A stretch of DNA of 64,000 nucleotides, from contig NZ_JACYFJ010000001.1 of NCBI RefSeq assembly GCF_014855495.1, forward strand, positions 62,001 through 126,000, written 5' to 3'. Positions 33,246 to 41,594 of the stretch are shown one piece after another (the stretch's first letter is position 1; each line of letters starts with the position of its first letter). A model generated the notes under the pieces. The model was not told where the DNA came from. It did not search any database and saw only the letters and a list, made by a program, of their open reading frames with translations. The translations under genes were made by a program, and so were the position numbers. The DNA comes from Euzebyella saccharophila (lineage in GTDB: Bacteria; Bacteroidota; Bacteroidia; Flavobacteriales; Flavobacteriaceae).

Positions 33246-34013
33246 ATGTCCATTCCATTTCCAATCTCTATCTCTAAAGAAATGAGAGACCTCAACTACC
33301 TCTTCTTATTTTTAGCACTTATCGCCGAAATTTTGGGAACCATTGGAGGTTTTGGTTCCTCTGTCTTTTTTGTGCCTGTTGCGAATTTGTATTTTGATTT
33401 TGAATCCGTATTAGGTTTAACCGCTATTTACCATTTATCGAGCAACATCAGCAAGATTGTACTCTTTAAAAAGGGACTTAACAAAAAACTTTTGTTACAT
33501 ATAGGAATACCCTCCGTGATATTTGTAATCGTTGGAGGACTGCTTACAAAGCTTTTTAAAAGCACCTACTTGGAACTTTTTCTTGCGGTTTTTCTAATTG
33601 TATTGGCCTTGGTCTTTCTTATAAAAAAGGAATTGATTATCCTACCAAATAAAAAGAATGCCATTATTGGTGGTAGTCTTAGCGGGTTTTCGGCAGGTCT
33701 TCTCGGAACAGGTGGCGCCATTAGAGGCTTAACAATGGCCGCGTTCAATCTTGAGAAGAATATGTTTATTGCCACATCTGCATTCATAGATTTTCTCATA
33801 GATTTTTCACGAACCTTTGTGTACTACTTCAATGGTTTTATTCACAAGGATGATTTGATTTACGTCCCATTTTTACTGGTTATTGGCTTTGTTGGAACGG
33901 TTATAGGAAAGAAAATTCTAGAGTTTATTCCTCAAGATAAGTTTAAAAGAATATCACTTGGCCTTATTCTGGTTATTGGAATGGTAACGCTTACCAATGT
34001 TTTGTTGAGCTAA
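33246..34013 (+). CDS. TauE/SafE family membrane transporter
   Basis: 255 residues with about eight membrane segments (LFLFLALIAEILGTIGGFGSSVFFVPVANLYF, IGIPSVIFVIVGGLLTKLF, LFLAVFLIVLALVFLI, VPFLLVIGFVGTVIGKKIL). GGFGSS and LGTGGAIRG are the two related glycine-rich segments typical of TauE/SafE (DUF81). Members export sulfite, sulfoacetate or organic anions. Start may be 33246 or the ATG at 33282; neither has a clear leader advantage. It converges with tamL at 3 nt. Confidence 0.83.
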   Translation: MSIPFPISISKEMRDLNYLFLFLALIAEILGTIGGFGSSVFFVPVANLYFDFESVLGLTAIYHLSSNISKIVLFKKGLNKKLLLHIGIPSVIFVIVGGLLTKLFKSTYLELFLAVFLIVLALVFLIKKELIILPNKKNAIIGGSLSGFSAGLLGTGGAIRGLTMAAFNLEKNMFIATSAFIDFLIDFSRTFVYYFNGFIHKDDLIYVPFLLVIGFVGTVIGKKILEFIPQDKFKRISLGLILVIGMVTLTNVLLS

Positions 34014-34016
34014 TTT

Positions 34017-36353
34017 TTAGAAAGGATAGCCTATCGCAAAATTGAAGACTAGATTGTTGCTTCCCCCTTCAAAAAAGGGCGTTCTGGTTCTTTCTCCTTT
34101 TTCCCAATAAGGTACGCGCACGGGCGAGGCCAAATCCAAACGGATTACAAAGCTTTGGATGTCTACCCGTAAACCAAAACCTACCCCAACCCCAAGTTCA
34201 CTCATCCAATCTTTTTCAAATTTACCTTCGGTCTGTAATTTTTCATTAAAGGCGATGGCCTCTTCGGTTTCACCTTCGGTCAATTCGGATTCTGTAGTCA
34301 ACCAAACATTTCCCGCGTCTGCAAAAAGAGCTCCCTTTAAATAGGAAAAAATAGGAAAACGATATTCCAAATTGGCCTCTAGACTAAGGTTTCCGGATTG
34401 GTCAAAGAAACTGGTGGTACTATCATCTGTAGCGGTAAAGGTACCAGGACCCAAAGACCTGATAGGAAATGCCCTAACGCTGTAGGGTCCTCCAGAAAAG
34501 AATTGTTTCACAAAGGGCAAGGTATTGGAGTTGCCATAAGGAATTCCCCAACCTGCATACACCCTGGCTACCAAAGATTGCTCTTTCGCCCATCTGTAAT
34601 AGTACCTCAAGTCCACATCAGCTTTGGCATATTGGGCGAATTCAAGTCCAAAAATGGTTTCGTCTCCACTTACCAGACCCAACATGTTTCCGGCCAAATC
34701 TATGTTTGTAGAAAAGAAAAAAGGAAAAGTCTTGTCCTGATCCACCAGCTCATTGTAGGTGAAGGTATAGGTAAGACCTGCTATAAATTGCTGTTCAAAA
34801 CTTCTTCGGAGAAAGGGGTTTTTATCCAAAATAGCTTCAAATTCCTCCGTAGTATTGGTAAGGTTTACATAATTAACGCTGATAGGATTAAGCTCATGAA
34901 ATACGTATTTATTGGCATTCCAGGTATATCCGAAGGAAGAATTAAAAGAGGTAAGACTGTACAGTTTACTTCGGTTTAAAAAATCACCCCCTAGACTTAT
35001 TTTGGTTTTAGGCACGGCGTACTTAAATCTTTTAGGGGAAAAAGGAACCAACCGCGGAATGGTCAAATCGGCTTTTATTCCGCCACCGATACTACTCAGG
35101 TTTTCATTTTCCCCTCCGGAAATCTGTGCTCCGTACTGAAAATTACCTGAGAGACTTAACGTTTCCCCGCCTTTAAAAAGATTTCTATTACTGTAGGAAA
35201 CCGAAATTCCCGGACCGGCCAAACCATTGCTTTTGGTCACCGCTTGCAGTTCTGCCCTAACAGACCTCTTGGTTAAGGGCGAAAGAAAAAGTTCTGCATG
35301 AAGTGAACCCGCTCCGTCTTTGTTTGCAATGGTATCTAGTTCCGTGAACTGGATGTTTACAAATTTATAACTACCAATGGCGGACAGTCTGTTGCTTGTT
35401 AATTGGGCAGTACGGGCGTTGTAATCTTGTCCTTTTTCAAAAAGGATATAGGGTTCCAGCTGTTCCGGTTTAAAGTACTCTTCGTTTTGGACAAAGGCCA
35501 ATCCATTTACATTCTTGGGTGTTGCCACCTCTGTAGTATCACCCAGCGTGTAATTGGGGTACACGGTAATAGAGTCAATTTGATAAGGAATTACCGAGCG
35601 TTCCGGTACTTGCGATTTTAACCGCAAAAACAAATCAAATTTTCTGTTATTATACCTATTGGTATCAGCTTCGAAGATTAAAAAATCAGGATTGAAATTA
35701 TAGTAACCCTTGGTCTTTAAATCATTATCTATTCTTTCACGCTCAAATTTCATAAGGCTCAAATCAAAACGTTCCCCTTTTTTAAAGGCGCGTTCATCAA
35801 TGGTAGCCGCAATATCTCCATAAATCTGCAAAGAATCCTTCTGAAGTTGAAAAGTCTCCATGGTATAAGGCTTAGGCAACTCTGCGGTGTATTTTACCTT
35901 TGCAAAACTTTTACTACTATCAATTTGGGAAGCCGCTTTACTATAGAAAAACCCGCGATTATCAAGTCGGTTCAAAATCAAATTTTCAATTCTTTCCGGA
36001 TTTACCTGTGAGAGGTACACAGGTTCCTCTCCAAACTTTTTGTTGAGCCATTTATTCAGAAACCCCGGCTTTTCTTTTTGTGTCTTGTAGTGATAATACA
36101 ATCCTAAACGCATTCCCAACAACGAAGAATTAGGTTCCGGCTGCAAGAGCGAATTAAGTTCCGTTTTTACTTTTTTAAGGTCCTTTACCTTCTCTTCAGC
36201 CACTACGGATGTCCGCAGTTCAGCTCCTGTATACAGTACTTCCCCTTCGGGTATATATTTTTCCACACCACAACCCAAAAGCAAGCAAAGGATGACCATA
36301 GAAGACACTTGCTTCCAGTGATATTTTTCATGTATCAATTTAAGGCTATTCAT
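34017..36353 (-). CDS. tamL: TamL: BamA/TamA-like outer-membrane lipoprotein
   Basis: 778 residues. Lipobox LCLLLGC (lipid C28) replaces a plain signal peptide, the mark of the Bacteroidota TamL form. POTRA-like domains occupy about 40-330, and the Omp85 barrel the rest, ending FNFAIGYPF with terminal phenylalanine. The barrel loop FFSGGPYSVRAFPIRSLGPG carries the conserved VRAF motif. With TamB it forms an envelope-assembly or lipid transport system. It overlaps the tamB stop by 4 nt. Confidence 0.9.
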   Translation of the reverse strand: MNSLKLIHEKYHWKQVSSMVILCLLLGCGVEKYIPEGEVLYTGAELRTSVVAEEKVKDLKKVKTELNSLLQPEPNSSLLGMRLGLYYHYKTQKEKPGFLNKWLNKKFGEEPVYLSQVNPERIENLILNRLDNRGFFYSKAASQIDSSKSFAKVKYTAELPKPYTMETFQLQKDSLQIYGDIAATIDERAFKKGERFDLSLMKFERERIDNDLKTKGYYNFNPDFLIFEADTNRYNNRKFDLFLRLKSQVPERSVIPYQIDSITVYPNYTLGDTTEVATPKNVNGLAFVQNEEYFKPEQLEPYILFEKGQDYNARTAQLTSNRLSAIGSYKFVNIQFTELDTIANKDGAGSLHAELFLSPLTKRSVRAELQAVTKSNGLAGPGISVSYSNRNLFKGGETLSLSGNFQYGAQISGGENENLSSIGGGIKADLTIPRLVPFSPKRFKYAVPKTKISLGGDFLNRSKLYSLTSFNSSFGYTWNANKYVFHELNPISVNYVNLTNTTEEFEAILDKNPFLRRSFEQQFIAGLTYTFTYNELVDQDKTFPFFFSTNIDLAGNMLGLVSGDETIFGLEFAQYAKADVDLRYYYRWAKEQSLVARVYAGWGIPYGNSNTLPFVKQFFSGGPYSVRAFPIRSLGPGTFTATDDSTTSFFDQSGNLSLEANLEYRFPIFSYLKGALFADAGNVWLTTESELTEGETEEAIAFNEKLQTEGKFEKDWMSELGVGVGFGLRVDIQSFVIRLDLASPVRVPYWEKGERTRTPFFEGGSNNLVFNFAIGYPF

Positions 36354-39300
36354 TCCTTCTCTTTTTCTTTGGGCTTTTCTCCTTTCTCATCGTCCAAGGG
36401 GCTAAAAAGCTGACTGAAATTATTGAATTCCCTATTGAAAATAAGGGCCAACCCTGTTACGATCAACTGACCGTCAATCACATTTTCATATTCATTCTTG
36501 CGATAGCCCCGTAATCTATAAATACCGTCTTGAGTGAGTAAATATTCCAAACTCACATTACCTATAATTGGTGTCTGTTCTTGCCCGGCCTGGGCACTTC
36601 CCTCAACGTCAACGGCACTGCCTGCAGTAACCACCAAGCGGTCATCAAACAATTTCTTTTTCGCATTGATGTTCAGCTGGGTTCTATCTTGTGGTCCGTC
36701 TCCTTGATAATCCGTGAAACTATCCAAATCAAAATCCACTTCAAAGCCAGTTTTCCCAAAGACCTTATCCGAAAAGGCATTTAGCTGACCGGAAAGTACC
36801 TTGTTTACATTGTTTCTGGCCAAGGCAGCAGTACCTCCTGCACTACCATCACTACCTGAATCAGGAAAAAACCTGTTAAGTGCCAATAGCGAAAATACCT
36901 GTTTGTTCAAAGCGGCCTCCTGTTCGTTCAATTGCTGCACCCTACCGTAAACGGCACCGCCTAAGGAACCTTGTTCATCTTCCGGCATATCTAAATCAAA
37001 AGACAGTTCGGGTTTCAACAACTCACCATCAACATTCAGATATACTAGAAAGGGCAATACCTGTTGGTATTTTCCCGTAACGCTCACATCTTGACCCGAA
37101 GTAACCGCAGCCATCAAAGGTGCTGCAGATGTTTCCACCTCATAAATGGCCGTAACATCCAAAGCGGCATCGGTAGGATCGCCACGCCATGTAATACTTC
37201 CGCCCGGCTTTATGGTAAACCTTCTATTTACTAAATTATACAAACTGGTTTCATAATGTCCATCTTTAAGCTCATAACGCCCCGTTAGATTTATACGACC
37301 ATTGGGTGACATGTTCAAGTTAAGCTCGGCATCCCCTGAAACCTGAAGATTATCTCCCGTACGCTCATCTATAATGATATGGAAAACTGCATCATTAGCA
37401 ATTTCAAGGACCGAACTTAAATCGAAACCTTGAAAAATGGGTGCGGTCTCTTCTTGGTCATTTCGGGTTAAAATGGCATCGGGGTTTTCCTTATTTACAA
37501 AAATTACTACTCCATCGCGTTCCTCTACATCCAATTGTGCTTCGGGCACTACATAAGTGACATCAGTAACCTTTCGTATTTTTAACCTGCCATCTATTTC
37601 GGGCAGGTCCAAATCTCCGGAAATATCTACATCGGCATCAATACTGGCAGTACCGTAGTACAGTTCATTATCCTCTTTAGTGGAATTTAGCACCCTGAAT
37701 TCATTCGCCTTTACATTTAGGTCAAAAGCAGGATTCGTAATATTCTCCGTATGTATTTTACCATCCAATTCAAAGGTACCTTTGTAATCATCTTTTACGC
37801 TAAAAGTGTCAAAAGCTATCCCTTCATTATTTATCGTCAAGGATTCACCGTTCACTTTGAAAAGGGAATTGAAAGTAGCAATATTGAATTGTGTATCATT
37901 AAATTGAAGTTCCCCTTCATAAATAGGCTCCACCGTTGTGCCATTGAGTGCAACTTTACCAGAAATATACCCTTGAGTATCTTTAATTTGCCCTTCGGAT
38001 AGGCCTTCAAGCACTTTTAGCTCCAACGTATTTAAATCCAAATCCAAATTGAGCTTGGCACCCGTTTCAGCTGCGGCATAATCCCCCGTTAAATCCAAAT
38101 CTACTCCTCCGTCTTTAAGTGATAGATCAAAATCATAATTTGCCTGCCCTTTGGATTGAGCGTCCAGAGCTAAATTTCCTAAAGGATTATCCATCACTCC
38201 AAGGTTGGCAATATTAAAATTGGCCACAATACCCGGGGCGGTAAAGGGATTTTCAACCACTAACCTACCTTTCACCTCTCCGGAAGCCAAAGCTTCATCA
38301 GGATTGAGAAGACTTACAAAAGTTTGCAACTTAAAATTGCTAAAAACAATACCTAAGTGTTCTTTCTCTATTTCAGGCAGGGAAGTACTCAAGGACAATT
38401 CTTGATTATTTCTACTAAACACTACATATGAAAGGTCTAAGTGATTTTCCGCAATACTAATCTTGTTTTCACCAGGAATTTGCCACTCCTTTTTGTTGAA
38501 CAATAATTTATCCGGGTTGATATGCAGACTGATACTATCCCTTTCCAAAACCATTTCCGAGGCCACATGCATCAGTTGCTCTTGGTCATCAAAAGAATTA
38601 AAGTCAAGAAGCAACTCCTTATTCTGCAACTTTCCTTCGAGAAAGGTTTTCTTTACATTTACAGGACCCGCCATTAAAGCCCCAAAACCTGCTGATAAGT
38701 TCAAATCCGTTGGTGTACCCATAACGGACACCTCCAAACTATCTAAGGAATTCCCCTGATAAACTATAGAAGGTAGATGCACCCTACCCTGTAAACTTTT
38801 CGCTTTGGAGTCAAAATTGGCCCTAACATGTACAGAATCCAATCGCTCTACCCCATTTAGAAAAACTTGGGTGAGAATGGGCACAGGAGAAAGTGAAAAA
38901 TTTACATCTAAATTCACCGGATTCGTTACACTATCTTGTGATTTATTCTCCGTGAAATAACTTTGAAATTGCTTAGTCAAAGCATCGGTAACCATAGCCG
39001 GGGATGCATTCGATTTCAATTGTCCATTAAGAAAATCGCTTTCTACGGAAACATTGGTATCCTCCTCTCCAATAATAGCATTAAGCCTTAGGTCGCCCAT
39101 TTGGTATTGTTCATTCTCATAAACGGCAATACCCTCTTTGAACAGGGCATCAACCTCAAAATCTTCGGCATTCCCAGTATAAGTGGCATTCAGGTCTACG
39201 GCCGCTTTGATATTTTCCTTGGTAATGCCCAAGGCATACAGGTCTGCACCAATTACTTTTAAATCTACATTTAATTGGGTATTTGCGGAATCTAACACTA

Positions 39301-41338
39301 TACCAGTCGTGGAGGTGAAATTTAAGTTCTCATCCTTGAAATTCATTTCTACCTCTCCATCACCATTTTTTATTTGCCCATTGAAAATTAGGTTTGAAAA
39401 ATCATACTTCCTTAACTGCAACTGGGTGAAGTTGGAAGTAAGACTGGCATCTAAGGAATTTAAATCCTTCCCTTGACCATCAGCATTCATGGTCCCAGAA
39501 ACTGGACCTAACTGTTCATTTTTTAAAATCTTCTGAAGTTGTAGGCTATCAATATCTATTTTGGCCCTAAAAGCAATTCGAGAAATAGTGCTGTAGCTTC
39601 CCTTTAAGCTCAGATTTCCGTCCGTTGTAGTTAATTTTAAGTCGGCTCTGGAATCTTGTACAGATCCGACAGCCTTGGCCTTCAGGTATATCTTTTTTGG
39701 AATGGAAATACCCAATGAATCTTCGTTGACCAATCTATTGATATCTTTTTGAGTAGTGGCAAACTTGATATCGTTGAATTCAAACCCCAAGGAATCCGGT
39801 GTCATAAGATTTGAAAGTCGGGCCTCCGTCTCAAGGTTGGTCTCCTTTCCCCAGTGAAGTTGAAAATGGGGAACATTCAAATTCCCCAATGTACCGTTAG
39901 CGATTAGCTCAGCAGAAATGGGGAGTTCCGAAGCATCATTTAAATACTGATTGGTTTTTACATTTGGTTGGAATACGTATACATCGGCCAATCCCAACTG
40001 TGCGTCATCAATGGAGACATCAACACTTGTCAATTCAGGATTTTTTAAGAAGTCATCAAAACTTGAAAAGTTTAAATTGATGTCTCCCACCAAGGCGCTA
40101 TGAAGTGTCTGTAGTTTTAAATCCGTTAATGAGGCCATTTCATTATTCAGCCTAGCCTGAAATTGTGCCTCTTTGATTCCAAACCCACTTTGCTCACTAA
40201 AGGTCAAATTCTCAAGTGCTAACTGAACGTCTTTTGGACGGTAACTCACATTACTTGCTTGAAGACCTAGATTAGATAGCTGAATATCTTCCGGGTTAAA
40301 ACCGTTTGGTATACTATCTCTGTTACCTGTTTGAAAGACCAGGTCATTCTCTGCTAAGTCAATTTCCTTGATATCAATCAGAAACTCTGGCCAAGAAAAA
40401 GGTTGAACCATCTCAACAGTCAGTGAATCGGACTTCTTAACTGAAATATCTTGCGAAGCTTGTTGTATGTCAATTCTGGAGTTCTGGAGCCGTAGTAAAT
40501 CCACTTCAAACTGATTGGCCGCCAAATCTGCTTTTGGCAACTCCAGTCCAAAATCATGAATTTTGAAATTCATATCTAGACCATCGGGCTTGGATTTATA
40601 ATTGGCCTCGATATTAGCTAACGTAAAATCATCCACCCTTAAAAAAGGTAGTTGGGTTGTAGTCGTATCTTCCGTTTTAGGAAAGGGTTTGGACTGTTCA
40701 TAGCTTAGGGATACATCTTGCAAATGAAATTCGTCCACCTCAAAACGCATTGTTTCCAAATCGAAATTATCTACGTTTGCCTCTAACTTCCCGAGTTTTA
40801 ATCGAGTATCGAGCCCCATATAACCATCGGTATAAATCACATCAAAATCCTGAAAATCCAACGTACCAATTGAAAAAGTCATGGGTTCGGTATTAGTGGT
40901 ATCTATCGTTGTAGTATCGGCTGCAGCAAAGGCATCAATCAAAAATGTAAAGTTGAAGTCTTCGGTATCCGCGCCTCTAAATATGCGTGCCTTTAGACCA
41001 GTCCAAGTTGCAGATTTGAGCGAAAGTGTATTGCGAAATGCTTTTGGAGATAAAGGAACATTGGCCTCCAGAGCCTGTGAATAAACTAATGTATCTCCTT
41101 TTTGGTCTTCCAAATAAAGTCCTTCCACCATTAAATTACCGGAAAAAGTTAGGTACAATCGATCAATTTCTACTCTGGTTCCCGTTTTGTTTTCAATAAA
41201 ATCGGTTGCCTTACCAACAATTAAATTTTGGCCCCACTCACTTCTTATAAAAAGAACCACAAGAAGAAATAAAAGGAGCAACACTAAGAAAATTCGACCT
41301 ATAATTCGAAGTACACGATATTTTTTAGGGTTTGCCAA
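36350..41338 (-). CDS. tamB: Translocation/assembly module TamB
   Basis: 1662 residues. One N-terminal membrane helix (IIGRIFLVLLLLFLLVVLFI, about 11-30), then a very long beta-rich repetitive region, and the conserved TamB domain over about the last 400 residues (GDAELNLNMSPNGRINLTGRYELKDGHYETSLYNLVNRRFTIKPGGSITWRGDPTDAALDVTAIYEV). A long beta-helix groove bridging the periplasm is known for the family. The start is TTG at 41338, since no ATG is in frame upstream and the next methionine is after the anchor. Low-complexity charged end EKGEKPKEKEKE. Confidence 0.92.
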   Translation of the reverse strand: MANPKKYRVLRIIGRIFLVLLLLFLLVVLFIRSEWGQNLIVGKATDFIENKTGTRVEIDRLYLTFSGNLMVEGLYLEDQKGDTLVYSQALEANVPLSPKAFRNTLSLKSATWTGLKARIFRGADTEDFNFTFLIDAFAAADTTTIDTTNTEPMTFSIGTLDFQDFDVIYTDGYMGLDTRLKLGKLEANVDNFDLETMRFEVDEFHLQDVSLSYEQSKPFPKTEDTTTTQLPFLRVDDFTLANIEANYKSKPDGLDMNFKIHDFGLELPKADLAANQFEVDLLRLQNSRIDIQQASQDISVKKSDSLTVEMVQPFSWPEFLIDIKEIDLAENDLVFQTGNRDSIPNGFNPEDIQLSNLGLQASNVSYRPKDVQLALENLTFSEQSGFGIKEAQFQARLNNEMASLTDLKLQTLHSALVGDINLNFSSFDDFLKNPELTSVDVSIDDAQLGLADVYVFQPNVKTNQYLNDASELPISAELIANGTLGNLNVPHFQLHWGKETNLETEARLSNLMTPDSLGFEFNDIKFATTQKDINRLVNEDSLGISIPKKIYLKAKAVGSVQDSRADLKLTTTDGNLSLKGSYSTISRIAFRAKIDIDSLQLQKILKNEQLGPVSGTMNADGQGKDLNSLDASLTSNFTQLQLRKYDFSNLIFNGQIKNGDGEVEMNFKDENLNFTSTTGIVLDSANTQLNVDLKVIGADLYALGITKENIKAAVDLNATYTGNAEDFEVDALFKEGIAVYENEQYQMGDLRLNAIIGEEDTNVSVESDFLNGQLKSNASPAMVTDALTKQFQSYFTENKSQDSVTNPVNLDVNFSLSPVPILTQVFLNGVERLDSVHVRANFDSKAKSLQGRVHLPSIVYQGNSLDSLEVSVMGTPTDLNLSAGFGALMAGPVNVKKTFLEGKLQNKELLLDFNSFDDQEQLMHVASEMVLERDSISLHINPDKLLFNKKEWQIPGENKISIAENHLDLSYVVFSRNNQELSLSTSLPEIEKEHLGIVFSNFKLQTFVSLLNPDEALASGEVKGRLVVENPFTAPGIVANFNIANLGVMDNPLGNLALDAQSKGQANYDFDLSLKDGGVDLDLTGDYAAAETGAKLNLDLDLNTLELKVLEGLSEGQIKDTQGYISGKVALNGTTVEPIYEGELQFNDTQFNIATFNSLFKVNGESLTINNEGIAFDTFSVKDDYKGTFELDGKIHTENITNPAFDLNVKANEFRVLNSTKEDNELYYGTASIDADVDISGDLDLPEIDGRLKIRKVTDVTYVVPEAQLDVEERDGVVIFVNKENPDAILTRNDQEETAPIFQGFDLSSVLEIANDAVFHIIIDERTGDNLQVSGDAELNLNMSPNGRINLTGRYELKDGHYETSLYNLVNRRFTIKPGGSITWRGDPTDAALDVTAIYEVETSAAPLMAAVTSGQDVSVTGKYQQVLPFLVYLNVDGELLKPELSFDLDMPEDEQGSLGGAVYGRVQQLNEQEAALNKQVFSLLALNRFFPDSGSDGSAGGTAALARNNVNKVLSGQLNAFSDKVFGKTGFEVDFDLDSFTDYQGDGPQDRTQLNINAKKKLFDDRLVVTAGSAVDVEGSAQAGQEQTPIIGNVSLEYLLTQDGIYRLRGYRKNEYENVIDGQLIVTGLALIFNREFNNFSQLFSPLDDEKGEKPKEKEKE

Positions 41339-41364
41339 GGATTGTTGATTGTTAATACTGGTTG

Positions 41365-41372
41365 CAAAGCTA
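41365..41372 (-). promoter_or_regulatory. Putative -7 box of tamB
   Basis: Minus strand reads TAGCTTTG, 26 nt before the TTG start of tamB, leaving a leader of about 20 nt that is A/C-rich (CAATCAACAATCC). No -33 TTG match was seen. Confidence 0.5.
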
Positions 41373-41594
41373 CACTTATGATAAGTAGGAATTTTAAAAT
41401 TAACCTAACCTTAAGTTGTAACGTTAAAAGCGCAATTAAAGAAGGAATCTTCATAACGTAGGATGCTATAGGATAAATTTTTAAGCGGAAGCGTATTGCA
41501 AATAGGATAGTTTTCCTTAAAATAACATCTTTGCTTTTTTGTAAATTAGGTAACAATCCAAAATATTCAATTAAAATTGCTTCAAGCTCGGGTC

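Noticed and set aside
34159-41084. Many plus-strand open frames opposite tamL and tamB
   Set aside because: They are antisense shadows of a long biased coding region and carry no recognisable domain.
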